DNA of 64,000 bases, from positions 114,070,838 to 114,134,837 of the forward strand of contig OY282558.1 of assembly GCA_958295665.1 (NCBI GenBank). Direction: 5' to 3'. The translations under genes were made by a program, and so were the position numbers. The notes below the pieces were generated by a model. It was not told the origin of the DNA and ran no database searches. It saw only the letters and a list, made by a program, of their open reading frames with translations. Positions 46,561-58,749 of the stretch are shown here, piece after piece. The stretch comes from Tipula vernalis. Its lineage: Eukaryota; Arthropoda; Insecta; Diptera; Tipulidae. Every line of letters begins with the position of its first letter. Positions within the stretch are counted from its first letter, which is position 1.

Positions 46561-49500
46561 TTTGGTCTTTTTAGACCGAAATAACTTCCAACTTGAGAAA
46601 TCACTTCCACTAAACACTGGTAAACTAACCTGTTGTTAGCAAATCAGTTCACCGAATATACACACAATAAGTGACACCGTGATCTATCCTTCTAAATAAT
46701 TTTTATTTCTCTGAACAATCCTTTTACAAAACCAAACCTTATTTTAGAAACACGCAACTTCTTATAAAAGATAAACGTATTATATAAATATAAAATAAGG
46801 TGTTGCCAGATGAACAAGGCCCAAGCGCAGGGATGGATTATTTCAACAATTATTACCTGAATTTCAATCAACGAAAGGTATAAAAGTCGAATAGCGCCAA
46901 TTTAGTTATCAGATAAATTAGATCGAAGTTTTCAATATAAAGTAATAACGTATAGATAAAAGAAAGATTTGAACTAATTAATTAGCACGCAGAAACCTGA
47001 AGGTTCCTCTACGATCTAAAAAATCAGCCGAAAGTAGACGAACTTGGAGAGCACTGCAGCGATCTTTAGGTGGTGTGAGACTTCCGATATAATGTACGAA
47101 TTTAAAAAGTAGCTTAATTTAAGATCTATCAGCTCTAAACTCTCCAAATTGAAGAAAGTGTAAGTGTGCTCCCTTTCTAATATTGTTTCAAGCCGGTTTT
47201 TAAAATATTTGCTACCATAAATTAACTCTGAATAATATTTTCTAATAATATTTAACATCAACCTAATGATGACTGCAGACTGTAATGAATTCGAATATTT
47301 CTAATAAAACAAGTTCAAATCCCGACCATTCAAAAAGAATGTTTATAACCTACATAAGATTAATGGGCTATTAAAAATCAAACAACAACACTGAAAAAAC
47401 CCGTTGAAACGATATATTTTAAATTAAAAGTATTCTAAATTTCGACAGTAATCTATTTGAAACGTCGATCACTTTTATCTACAACAAATAATGTGAAAAC
47501 TCGCTAAATGTACAGTATATTGACGGTCAACCAGCCAAACGCAAAATATTGCGACAAAATTATATTGTATATCTACTCGTAACTTCATGCAAAAACCTTG
47601 TCACCCTAATAATTTAACGAGTTACTCCACTATAAAACATGAAAACTCAACCAAACCGTAACCATTCAAAATACCATTTCAAATTGGCCAAATTATTAGA
47701 AATGTCGAAATGATTTGACGTAACACACATACAAACATACATTACGACTTTGAACGAATTTGAAATAAAATTGAACAAAACAAAAAACACATAAATGAGA
47801 AGAAATTTTTCAACGAAATGAAAAAGAAAATTAAAATTTACGATTTTCGTAATCTGATTGAGTGTAAGTTGTTTATAAATGTGTATTGCAAATATGTATA
47901 GCATAAAAAAAATTGTATATAACGCGCACGATCAAGTGAAAGCAGTAAACAAATTGATTAGCATAATTTAACCATTTGGTGGTCAATGTACGTCATATAA
48001 TACCGAAAAACGACGTTCATTCCACGACATTATAATCACAATTAAAATTCTTTAACCTTTAAAAAGATAAGATTTTTCCATTCCAATTTCTTGTATATAA
48101 ACAACTTACAATTTTAAAAAATTAAAATCCGCTTTGACATTGTAAAAACGTATTTTTCACCATTAAACGAACGTACGCATATATGAAACACACAAGTTAC
48201 ATATATGTATGTACATTTTATTGGTCCAAGGCGGTCAAGAATTTGAACGACAATTGCATATCGCGAAAGTCCTGGTTTTAATTAATCCATTACAAAGGTT
48301 TATGTAATATGTTCGATTTCTGCAAAATATAGATCGTTGCAAGGCAAATTAGGTACATTTATGTGTATTGAATGGAGGTCGAATATACGAAGTGAATAAC
48401 TTTCGTAAATTGCAAACTTTGTTGCATTGCTTATTTGTAACGTATGTACATAAGTTGTTATAAATAAAACAAAAATACGCATTAAATATTGTTTGGTTAA
48501 CAGGTTTCGTTTTTTTTTTTTTAATTTAATTATATCAGCATAAACACGACACACGCACATAAATATTCCTCTATTGTAATAATAATTCAGCCATAGAAGT
48601 CCAGCAGTCGCAGTAGTATAAGCTATAGAGGAAAATTTTATATTTGCAGACTGATGATTGCCCAATCTCTTGCACTCACGGAACTGAACACTTTACGGAT
48701 CAATTGTTTTAAATAACGGAAAAAATGGTTCACTCAGTCGGTGAACCAAACCGGACGCCTCTGGTATAGTGATATTCTAGCAACTGTCGGATGCAAATAT
48801 GTAGTTACGGATTGTGAAAACATACAGATCGATTAGAACTTGGGGATAAACAAAAATGGTTAACGCGTAACGGCGAATTTAGAAACAAAAAAGAGTGCTT
48901 CAATCTTCTATACACATACTAATTATTCCTACAAAATGCATCTCTCCCTTCCATTAATGTAATCTTTCAAAGTTTTCCCAATCGTTCAGGCAACTGGTTC
49001 AGCTCAAAAATATTTTTATTGATTTTTTTTTACGATTGCATGCTCTGAATCTTAAAAATATAAACTGCACGAGACTAATAAAAAACCAAGATTATAAAAA
49101 ACGCAACAAATTCTGCTATTTATCAAAATAAAACTGTAAAAACGGTCGGAAAAACTTTGTAGGAACAATTATGAAAGTAAAACGAAACATTCATTTGAAA
49201 GTAGGGTAATAAAAGGGTTAATATTTTTGTTATTGTTGTTTATAATAAGCGTTCCGGAGAATGGGTGGAACTTTTTTTGGTCTTTATTCTCAATGTCGAT
49301 TGATTTTTTAAAGCTTTGCAGACGTCCTTGTTAAATTATTACATTTTCTCGAATATTAGGGTCGAATATTTACCATCATTTACGAGTATAAATGGTTGGA
49401 ACAAACAGGGTAAACTTTTGTTAACGTTAGGAATAAATTGTCTTACTCAAAAACCGCAACCATTCCATAAGTCCATAACGAAAGAATTAATCCGAGTGGC

Positions 49501-50916
49501 ATATATCATACTCTCCTCCCCACACCTCCATAGAAAAACATTTAAATCTACCTAAGTAGTGTGCTATAGTACTATAAACAGAACACATAAAAAAACAAAC
49601 CGGAAATTAATTAATAAATAATTTTCCCATTTAACAAAAAAAGAAAAAAATAATTTTCTTTTTCTTTCGTTTATTTTTGTTATCTCGGTGTGGCAAAAAA
49701 CGAAGAAAAATAGCAAACAACAAAACCAGACATGCCATTAAAAATATTTTCATCTCCTCTATTCCGCCAGCACAGCACAGCACACAATACATAAATATAA
49801 AATAAATTTCCATTTGACCTAAAAAATATTCCCAACCACAATGAACAAAAACATAAACAAAATTTTCCTGATTCTTCTGTTGTTTGTTAGATTTTTCTTA
49901 AAAACACTATACATATATGCACAAAAAAGCTCAAGAAAAATGTTCTCTCGCAAGGGGAAATAAATTTTACAAATTTTTTATCTCATTTTCGCACATGAAT
50001 AAAGTTTCGTTTCTCTCGCTCTCTCCGCTCTCTGTTGTACATAAAGCATTATAAAAACTTCGTATTATTTTTTATTCCAAAGTGGAACACTTTTTGTGTA
50101 ATGAAAATTAAAAAAAAAATTAGTTTGTGAGTATTCAGACGAATACGTTTATATTATACATGTTTATACAAATGTATAAAAAAGAAAGTATGTCAAGGTA
50201 TATAGTCGGTTTATTATGAGAGTAATTTATGTCAAATTTTCCGATTTTGTTGTTAATTTAATCATGAATTATGTAGTTAAAAGTTAATTATAAAACAATA
50301 AAAAGTTATGTTTATAACTTGGAGTGATTAGCGGTTGGAATTGACTATACAGCAAGGTAATTAGAATTACAGGTAACAGGTAAGTGTTTTTGCTAATTAA
50401 TTGTGCAGATTGTGCTACAATATTCTTGTGTATTGTCGGTCGATTCACACAACAATTTCGATTTTTTTTTTTTTTGTGTTGTAGTTGATTGTAAGATCAT
50501 TCTTCATGAATTGGTGTCAGTTGAAAGTAAATTTTTTGTTGGTTTTACTGGAAAAAATATGTATGTCATTTAGCATATCGTAGGACTTTCTTCGGAACAA
50601 GAAAATCATTATTACATTTAAGATGATATTCATTTTAGTACGGATTTCGCAAGAATTGTTGAATATGTTGAGTAATGTATTTCTTATTACTATGCAATCT
50701 AATATGTATGTAGTATATATTAGCCTTTTTATTTAATCAAAACATGTTTATGGGCTCATTATTCTAAACTATTGAATAAAGATTACAGAGGAAAGACGTA
50801 CAAATCTGATTTGGTCAATTCGATTTTTCGAAGAAATAGAATTGTTAATGCACCTGGAAAACAAACTCGATTCATTAATTGCAGGAAAACCAGAGGATAG
50901 TGAAAAACACTGTAGA
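46561..50916. other. AT-rich spacer before the BEL element
   Basis: No gene recognised. The frames 47016-47261, 47647-47904 and 48300-48665 (all minus) are F/I/N/Y-rich with no domain. A/T homopolymers at about 48511-48525 and 50463-50476. Confidence 0.5.
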
Positions 50917-51191
50917 TGTTGCAAAATCGTTTTAGGAAGAGTAATAAAACAACTCGTGCCTTAGAATGGAAAATATAAAAAATACTATTTATTCGAAAAA
51001 TAACTAGGATAATCGTTAATTTGTTGTTGCTCGGACGATGGATGCCAAGTGACTTCGTTCATTTATAAAATTGAAGCGCACACGTAAGATCAACGCATGC
51101 TCAGTCGCAAAAACTTGAAAAACCAAAAATCATAAGAAACTACAAATAAAATTCGCCGTGGCGCTCACAATATGATCTACATTTTTCAACA
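50917..51191 (-). repeat. 3' LTR of the BEL element
   Basis: On the minus strand starts TGTTGAAAAATG and ends TTTTGCAACA. Nearly identical to 55008-55282 over the full 275 bp, with about seven substitutions. Confidence 0.92.
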
Positions 51192-51996
51192 TTCTCCCAC
51201 CTTTTTAAATTGCTTTAATTGACGATTTCGGTAATTTAACAAACGTCCATATAGATAATGATTTATTTTAACATGTCATTCGATGTAGCGTTTCGGCATA
51301 TTGACTGCCCGCCCTCGTCGTGTCTGCAATACCTGCTGCACTTCGGATGCGTTTTGTGGGGGCTCCATGGTGTCACCCGAACTTGATCCGCCCCTGTCTT
51401 GTCGATCTCCGTCGATTGGTTGACTTTTCCGTCGACTTTTCCACGGATTTAGGGAGATATTCATCCGAATCCGCTTCCAGTGAAATCAATCGCTGAACTG
51501 GTCTAACCAATACATTTGAGAAGGTTTTGAGTTTTACTATCCTAATTTCTCCGTCGTTGCCGGGAATTAGTTCTTGTATTCGGGCTAAAGGCCACTTGCA
51601 AGCCTTTTGGTTATCAGTTGAAATGAAGAATAAGTCACCGACCTTCAAAGTTTTACAGAGATCTTTATTGACTTTTGTTCTTCTGGAAAGTTGACCGAGG
51701 TACTCTGTGCGAAAACGATCTATGATTTCCTCGCGTAGTAGCTGCCGATAACGTAACTTGCGGGATAGCGATGTTTTTTCAATTTCGTCTATATCTGGTA
51801 CGCCGTCTACGTGAATTTCTTTCAAAAACATGTCTGGGCTTATGACACAAATGTTGTTTTTATCTTCCGGTGAATAGGTGATGGGACGAGCATTAATGAC
51901 CGATTCGCATTCGCAGAGTGTGGTGTTCAATTCCTCGTAACTGAGACTTGTAATGCCAAGGGTTCTTTTCAGAAGATCTTTTACAAGGCGTACCAT
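51192..51996 (-). pseudogene. BEL integrase C-terminal part and tail
   Basis: The minus frame 51996-51373 reads MVRLVKDLLKRTLGITSLSY, EELNTTLCECESVINARPIT and LVRPVQRLISLE, the C-terminal DUF5641-type domain of BEL integrases (…VGDLFFISTDN…WPLARIQELIPG…VKLKT…RPVQRL). It is separated from the integrase core by one nonsense codon (TAG for TGG) at about 52000. The tail (51276-51464) is Arg/Ser-rich and frameshifted. The 3' untranslated region leads to the LTR. Confidence 0.85.
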
Positions 51997-52002
51997 TCTC
52001 TC

Positions 52003-52497
52003 CTACCACCCACCCCACCATGGGGCGGATGGAGGATTAAAAACCCACTCAATTTTTTCGGTCGCACAATAACTCGAAATTTTCTCCCAATTGACGTGTT
52101 GCAGTAAACGGTTAGCTTTGACAAAATTGGTACCGTTATCGCTGTAAATGTAGCTCGGTCTTCCTCTACGATGTATAAATCTGCGCAAAGCTTCGAGAAA
52201 TCCATCAGCTGACAATGTCGTAACTAGCTCAAGATGAATGGCATGGTATACTGCGCAGGTAAATAAACAGATGTAGCACTTTTGACCTTCTGTTAGAAAG
52301 AGAGGCCCTGCGTAGTCTACTCTGACTCTCCTTGCGGGCAAACTCGTAGGCGGAACTTTTAATGTTTTTCTTGCAAAACGGCGACAGGTAACACACTTTT
52401 GTATAACAGTTTTTACAGCACGCCGACTTGAAGTAATCCAAAAATTTTCTCTCAAAATTTTTAACATTGTATTGATGCCCGTGTGATTATTTTTCAT
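52003..52497 (-). pseudogene. BEL integrase core
   Basis: Minus frame with the zinc-binding segment (CVTCRRF; the HH part is mostly upstream or in another frame, HTGINTMLKILRENFWI) and the rve core. RVRVDYAGPLFLTEGQ holds the first Asp, SADGFLEALRRFIHRRGRP leads to YSDNGTNF with the second Asp, and FNPPSAPWWGGW precedes the expected Glu (WWERMVR). A TAG stop interrupts WW|ERM, with the codon expected to be TGG. Otherwise all three catalytic residues are visible. Integrates element cDNA into host DNA in intact relatives. Confidence 0.88.
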
Positions 52498-52669
52498 GAT
52501 TATGGCTTAAAACTATCGGAAATCTGAAGCCAAAACTGTCATCGCGATTTGAAACCAGTGATTTCGTTCTGATTAATCCGGTGCTTTCTTCTTTATAGAT
52601 TTCGAGCCTCTTTAATCTTGAATCGTTTATTCCTTCAAAGGCCTCGTCTTGGCTGATTTTTAAAATTCT

Positions 52670-53713
52670 CTATTCTGCATCAATAAATTCTCTCGCGCTG
52701 ATTTCACCCTTTTGGCGGCATTCTGGATTTACTTTGCAATTTCGCGCAAATCGAAAAATCCAAGCAATCATTCGGACGGTTTTTAAATAACTTGACATTC
52801 TGAGCAAATACCACGGTGGATCAGATTCTCTGATAATCACATTAGAACAACTGAGTACCGTAGCCTCATGAATGAAACTTTCGGGTGTAGTTTTCTTTGC
52901 GTTTTTCTTCAACTCTGCGTTAACTTCATCCTCGTTAATCTCAAAACGATCAGCTGGCCAGTGATCAGGAGAATCTTTTAGCCAGTCTGGTCCCTCCCAC
53001 CATCTGGAATTTATGAGCTGTCTGGTTGTACACCCTCGTGACGGCAGATCGGCCGGATTTTTATTGGCTGGTACGTGACGACAAGTTTTGATATCAGTGG
53101 TCGCTCGTATTTCTGTTATTCTATTCCACACAAAAACGGGCCATTGACCATTACGACGAATCCAGGACAAAACAGTTGACGATTCCGTCCAAAAAATTAC
53201 TTCTACCTTCTTTAATTTTAACGAATCAATTGTGGTTTCCATGCGTGGAATCGAAATATATTCTCGTGGCTTCACTCGTGATTTCGCTTGTACCAGCTGA
53301 ACGGACGTACCATTTTCTCCTTCCACTCGAACAAAAAGTGCAGCCGCATATGCGGTTTTGCTTGCGTCGACAAACATGTGGAACGTTACTTTGTCACGTG
53401 TGTCTCCGAAAATTCACCGTGGGACACTTAGATCTCGAAGTTCAGGAATCTGATCGTACCAGGTTTGAAACTGTTTTTGGTAGTCATCTGGGATCTCATC
53501 GTCCCAATTTAATTCTTTGATTCCCCATAAATTTTGGAGCAATATTTTCGGAGGTAGCAAAGTGGTCGTGGCCCAACCGAGTGGGTCGAAAACTTTATGC
53601 GCCGCGGATAGAACAAATCGTTTCGTAATTTTTTCTGGTCGTTTTTCCGTTATTGTTATATTAAGTCCCAATGTATCTTTATCCTTGTTCGAAATCACTC
53701 CGAGTTTGGCCAT
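52670..53713 (-). pseudogene. BEL RNase H / peptidase-A17-type region
   Basis: The minus frame 53713-53414 reads KRFVLSAAHKVFDPLGWATT, a BEL hallmark (A.iyDPLG…P….K...Q.lw). After a frameshift or stop, the frame 53377-52670 reads MFVDASKTAYAAALFVRVEG (RNase H), SRVKPREYISIPRME (then a deletion), VIFWTESSTVLSWIRR, and RHVPANKNPADLPSRGCT with WWEGPDWLKDSPDHWP. The residues between RME and the FWTES strand are shortened, so RNase H is damaged. The order and motifs are diagnostic of BEL/Pao. The plus-strand frames over this stretch are shadows. Confidence 0.88.
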
Positions 53714-54314
53714 TATCGTGCGTCATCTCCCACCCTCGGAGGTCAAAACAGGCTTCTTTCATGATCCGTGTAGTTTCGTCTTGGAAATACTGGGCCTCCA
53801 TTTCCGATTTCACGCTCTTGACACAATTATCGACGTAGAATGAGTCGCGTATTTTCTCTATCATCTCTGATTCTTCAATGTTCGTGAATTTTTGAACCAT
53901 TTTTTCCAAATGACAATCGATTGTTGCTCCTAGCAGAAATGGGCTACAGGTCAACCCGAAAACAACGCGACGGTGTTGAAATTTAATAATTTTTCTTGAT
54001 TCTGTCTTGCTCCACCAAAAAAATTTCAAAAATGGTCTATCCGAAGGCGCAATGTTTATTTGTAAAAATGCTTTTGCAATGTCAGCAACTATTCCAATGT
54101 CAGCAACTATTTCATGATTCCTGAATCTCAACAAAATATTAGGGATCATTTCTATTAGGTTTGGACCAGTTTCAAGGCATTTGTTGAGTGAAACTCCGTC
54201 TTTTGTTTTCGCGGAAGCATCGAATAGTGGTCGGACAGGTGTGGTGCTACTAATTTTTAGAACATGACGATGTGGCAAATAATAATCATGCTCTGATAAC
54301 TGATCACTGGGCAC
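53679..54314 (-). pseudogene. BEL reverse transcriptase
   Basis: Minus frame reading HVLKISSTTPVRPLFDASAK, GVSLNKCLETGPNL, VADIAKAFLQINIAPSDRPF (first catalytic Asp), VVFGLTCSPFLLGATIDCHL and the catalytic FYVDNCVKSVKSE (YVDN, the form used in many Pao-type RTs, in place of YVDD). A direct duplication is visible inside: VADIGIVADIA, from atgtcagcaactattccaatgtcagcaacta repeats at 54078-54108. The region upstream to 54422 is frameshifted. Confidence 0.88.
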
Positions 54315-54421
54315 TTCTTAGATAATGCCGTCTTTTTTCCAAAGTGTCAATAAATCGTCGTACTTCTCAAACAAGTGGTCATTTTTCAATTTATTGGTCA
54401 GATTAATCAATCTCTTTTCGA

Positions 54422-55007
54422 CTATAAAACGATTATTTGCGAATGGGGGGTGCTTCTTCTTCCAGGGAAGCGCCACTTCGTAGCGCCCTTCTTGAGTGAC
54501 CCGAGTGGTGGATACAAAATTTGCCTTTGCTTGAGCGAGATAATTTTCCTTTGAAACTCTCTCTCAACTCTCAACTCAACTTCCACCGCGGTCTCACCAG
54601 TGGGAATATGTACAATTTTACCTGTGTACAGTCGCCCGACCACATCCGCGCCTATCAACACAGCTATAGGTTCGGTGTCGTTGCCAATGTCGGATAAGTA
54701 GATTCCTTTACTTTTCAGCTCGTTCCATCGTGTGCTGTTTTCATATGCCGCAATATTTTGACAAATGATCTCCTCGTGAAATGCCGAAAAAATACAATTG
54801 AAAGTACCATCAAGTTTACTTAGTGTGATGCGTGAAACTTGGTGTTGTCGGGGTTCTGACATCCCCCCACCAAACAATAAGTGCACCATTTTCTTTTCAC
54901 CGATATTTTCGAAACCTAATTTTTCGGCAAAACTGCGACCCGGTGTCAATGACCGTGCGAACAACTCGTTCTCTCGTTGGCCAAGAAAAAAATTTGCTGC
55001 CGCCAGA
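54422..55007 (-). pseudogene. BEL protease (DUF1758-like) tail fused to the LTR
   Basis: Starts on the minus strand immediately inside the 5' LTR: LAAANFFLGQRENELFARSL, FAEKLGFENIGEKKMVHLLF, LSDIGNDTEPIAVLIGADVV, GRLYTGKIVHIPTGETAVEV. The IGxDVxxxLxxG motif is typical of the BEL aspartic protease, but the DTGSQ active site and all gag are absent. The open frame actually begins inside the LTR (55048), so any transcript would fuse LTR codons to protease. Ends in a frameshift near 54430. Confidence 0.85.
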
Positions 55008-55282
55008 TGTTGCAAAATCGGTTTAGGAAGAGTAATAAAACAACTCATGCCTTAGAATGGAAAATATAAAAAATACTATTTATTCGAAAAATAACTAGGA
55101 TAATCGTTAATTTGTTGCTGCTCGGAAGATGGATGCCAAGCGAATTCGTTCATTTATAAAATTGAAGCGCACACGTAAGATCAACGCATGCTCAGTCGCA
55201 AAAACTTGAAAAACCAAAAATCATAAGAAACTACAGATAAAATTCGCCGTGGCGCTCACAATATGATCTACATTTTTCAACA
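55008..55282 (-). repeat. 5' LTR of the BEL element
   Basis: 275 bp, minus orientation, TGTTG…CAACA. Partner of 50917-51191. No primer-binding site follows on the inner side because the internal region starts within the protease. Confidence 0.92.
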
Positions 55283-55409
55283 TTAGAAATGAACGAAAGT
55301 GTTTGGTAGCTAATTTAACCCTAATCAGTACGGGTTGAGTCTCGGAGGCTCATTTTAAGTTTGATCTGTAGAAAACCATCTTGGACCAAATGTATTTTAA
55401 TATACACGG

Positions 55410-56500
55410 CTGGGGAAAAAACAATTGGCCAAACATATTTTAATACAAATTGGAGTCGTTTTTTGCTAAAATTACAAAAGTTTTGAAAGCAATTGGCTTA
55501 TTGTTACATTTTAAATACATTTATGACCCAGTTTTTGAAGAAAAAAAAATGTAGCAGCAATTTAGGGGGAAAATTCGAAAAGATGCCAAAATATTCAAAA
55601 TACATACGTTGATTAGAGCTACAGTAATCGAATAAAGTAAACACTTCTTTTATAACTTTTTTCTTGTTTTTTATTGGTTTATAGAAATTCTATCTTTAAT
55701 ATTAATATTTTGTTTGCCCGCTTTTTGCTTTTATTACCTCCGATGTTTTATAAATTTTTCAAAGTCGTAGAAGTTATGTATTCCTAGATGTTTATCAACC
55801 AACTTTTTAAAGCTTGAACTGATTCTGGGCGCTTTCTTCCTACATCTATCTTCATTATAAACTAAACATTTTCTATTGGGATTAAGTCTGAACTTTACGG
55901 GCACCAGTCCAACACATCGATAATTTTTCTGCGAAGGACTTTTTTACGTCTAAATGAAGAGATAAGAAAAATATAGGATTTTAATAAATTATTGTTGTTT
56001 ATATGAAAATCTATTTTGTTATTTAAAATTCAAATTCCTTTCAATAAATCTGATAGTATCGTCGAGAAGCTCTAACACAAAAGGCTCAAATTCGTTATGT
56101 AGGACTTGTAGATAAACAGCTGTTTCTTCTCCAGAAAAAACTACCCAGACCACAACTCTTCCAGTTTTCGGTGGAAGTCTTAAACGATATTCGTTGCTAA
56201 GCATCTGTTGAGGTTTTCTTCGTGCGAGGATTTTACAATCTCAAACATGCAGCTTGAATTTGGATTCATCAGAGAAAATCAAGTTATTCCATATCTCTTG
56301 AGTCCAAGAAGCGTGCTCCTAGCCCCACAGCAAAGTGTTTTTGACTGTTTTTGTTTGACAGGTATTGCGAACTCTGGCTTCTAGACTGTTTCAAGTGCTC
56401 GCAAGCCAGCTTTAACCAGTTTTCTTCTCATTAAGCTGGATGATATTCGTTTGTCCGTTGATTTTTCAAGATCCCCTCTTACGTCCTATGACAGTAGGCG
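55410..56500 (-). pseudogene. Tc1-like transposase remnant
   Basis: Minus strand. RRKLVKAGLRA and NNLIFSDESKFKLHV (first Asp block, about 56230-56295), then RRKPQQMLSNEYRLRLPPKT and GRVVVWVVFSGEETAV (56019-56204). After damage come VLDWCP…SDLIPIENVWF (about 55860-55910), the Tc1 VLDWPxQSPDLNPIENLW block with the third catalytic residue. Many stops and frameshifts. The string ggctggggaaaaaacaattg near 55410-55430 may be its distal inverted-repeat end; the opposite end was not identified. DD34E-type families cut at TA. Confidence 0.8.
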
Positions 56501-56534
56501 TAACAGTTAATTAATTGTTTAACCAATGTTTTTG

Positions 56535-58080
56535 CACAGCACTCCGCTAAAATCATATGATTACACTCATTTTATTGTAATCTATTTATTGAAAAATAAA
56601 AGTGAAGTATTTGATGTATTTCAAAACTATGTGGCAATGAGTACGGCACATTTTGGCGATGGAACAAAACCTCGCGACTTAGAGTGGACAATGGTGGTGA
56701 ATATTAATCAGATCAATTCAAAGAATATTGTTCAATGAATGGAATTCAACTAGAGTAGACAGTACCATATACTTCGGAACTGAATGGTTTAGCTGAGAGA
56801 TTCAACTGAATGATTATAGAAAAGGCAAGGGCAATGATATGTGACGAAAAATTTGATAAACAATTTTTGGAGGGAGTCTGTTTTAACTTCGGCATATTTA
56901 TTAAATAGAAGCCCGACTCGCGCACGGCGAAAAGTTTTCGGTTGCGTAGCATATATACACATTTCAATCTTTTAAGTCGCGGTACGAGATGGCTTGAGTG
57001 CCCACATGGCCCTTCAATAATAATAATAATAATACACATTCCAAAGGAAATGAAATTGGATGAGAAATCGTCTCGGATTCATTCTATGGAATCCAATTCA
57101 AAGAAAAATAATTATAGCTAGGAACTTTATGTACTTGTTATGTGAAAATGGGCAGCGTGTAATTCACAATTTCGAAACAGATCTCAAAACGGAAGATGAA
57201 AATGCAGAGGAAGAGAATGAATCGGAAAGTGTTGACTCGTCAAATGAGAATTTAGGAAGTGATTGAAATGACATCGAGGAATATAGTAACGAATTGGAAA
57301 CAAATGTTGAACTGCGAAGAGGTTCGAGAATTCGGAGGCAACCGGAATAGGTTTAAAATTATGATTGGTCTTCAAATCTAAGTTTTGCCTTGAGTGCAGA
57401 ATGTTATGTTGCAAATGATCCAAAAACATTGGAGGAGGCAAAGGAAAGCGGCGATTGGCCCAAATAGCGAAATGCAATTTATGATAAACCGTCATCATTG
57501 AAGAAAAACAATACGTGTACATTGACAGAACTACCCAAGTGATCGATGTGCGATTCAATGCAACTGGGTATTTAAAATAAAAAGTAATGAACACAATGGT
57601 ATTGAGAAATAAAAAGTCAGTCTTGTGGCAAAGGGTTTTTCATAGAAAATTGGTTTCGACTATAATGAAACTAATCAGTTGCTAAATTAACTACGTTAGG
57701 TGTTTTGCTTGCAGTTGCGAATTATGAAAAATTATTGATTCATCAAATGGATGTAAAAACAGTCCTCTTGAATGGAAACTTGAATGAGAAAATATTTATG
57801 CATCAACCGGAAGGGTTCTCGGTTGGGAAAACGGTATGCAGATTGAACAAGATTCTGTTCGGACTGAAGCAAGCGCATCGAGAATATGGAATGACCGATT
57901 CCATGATTTCATCATTCGATTGGGGTTTCGGCGAATGAGCTCGGGTTCATGTTGGTACAAAAAATCGTCAAGTGATATAAAATTCTTCTTATTGTTGTAC
58001 TTGGATGATCTCGAGTTTGATTTGACAGATATGAATGAAATTAAATATTTCCTGAGAAATTGAGCCAAAGGCAATATCTG
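56535..58080 (+). pseudogene. copia-type pol fragment (plus strand)
   Basis: Integrase piece 56547-56735 (DYTHFIVIYLLKNKSEVFDV), then VPYTSELNGLAERFN and AYLLNRSPTRARR (56761-56930). Next is an acidic linker (DENAEEENESESVDSSNENL) and the short LRRGSRIRRQPE run before RT. The RT block follows: QMDVKTVLLNGNLNEKIFMH (57730), KTVCRLNKILFGLKQAHREY, and then FLLLYLDDL with the catalytic YLDDL motif, running directly into TDMNEIKYFL. Several frameshifts, and the segment after YLDDL is deleted. Same family type as the minus-strand copy at 42-44 kb, but the two do not appear to be halves of one element. Inactive. Confidence 0.85.
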
Positions 58081-58384
58081 CTCAACGTGCTAAGAAAGTA
58101 TAGCATAGACGAATGAAAGTAAATTTCAACACCAACGGAAATAAACCTCAAAATAACAAAGGAATGTGCTCAGTGTACAATGAAGAATTATTCCAATATA
58201 TATGGGATTTTCACTACAGGAGGTCATTTCATTATTTTACTCAACAGTTGGGGCATTGCTAATAGAGTGGTGTTTAACGAACACAAATTTTAAGCTGGTC
58301 TCATAATAAGTATAGTAAATTCTCTAGCGATCAAGCAGATTTTGAAATCTGAAATTAAATCGGTCTGAGTGATCTGAAATTAAA

Positions 58385-58745
58385 AACACCACGTCAAGAA
58401 AGCCAAGGATTTGGTGCTCAAAAATCGTCGATTGACAATTAGAGATCTTGTTGACATCACACAAATATCGTTTGGGTCAGAATTTTGGGCAGACAACTCT
58501 TAGTTTTTGCATCACCGTAATGCGCCGTCTCACACTGCATTGGTTGAACACGACTATTTGGCCAAAAACTATTCACCTGTCTTAGCTCCGTCTGACTCTG
58601 ACTATTCCCGAAACACAAAAAACTCCTCCGAGGATATCGTTTTGACTAACAACTTTTGACGACTGGAAAAAATGTTGGCATAAGTCTATTCTATCCGGAG
58701 GGGATTATTTTGAAGGGGATGAAATATAAATTTGAAAGTTTTGTA
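58385..58745 (+). pseudogene. mariner transposase remnant (DD34D-like)
   Basis: An N-terminal piece (VLKNRRLTIRDLVDITQISF, about 58409-58470) is joined by deletion to the catalytic part HHRNAPSHTALVEHDYLAKN and YSPVLAPS (58510-58590). Broken pieces of the C-terminal RGYRFD…WKKMLA/GDYFEGDE region follow. The HQDNAPAH block is altered (HRNAPSH), so the catalytic Asp is replaced. Dead element. Confidence 0.8.
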
Positions 58746-58749
58746 AGCG

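Larger units (their letters stand above)
50917..55282 (-). mobile_element. BEL/Pao retrotransposon, internally deleted (4366 bp)
   Basis: Two 275-bp LTRs bound a minus-strand pol. The order is protease tail, RT, RNase H, integrase. By eye the LTRs differ at about 7 positions (~97%), indicating a fairly young insertion. The flanks, read on the minus strand, are TCTAA before the 5' LTR and TCTAC after the 3' LTR, a 5-bp target duplication with one difference. Gag, the primer-binding site and the beginning of the protease are missing: protease coding starts directly at the inner edge of the 5' LTR. Confidence 0.9.

Noticed and set aside
49631..49813. Minus frame with hydrophobic run
   Set aside because: Hydrophobic residues arise from A/T-rich codons; no neighbouring exon or motif.
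53176..53843. Plus frames over the BEL pol
   Set aside because: Antisense shadows of RNase H and RT coding sequence.
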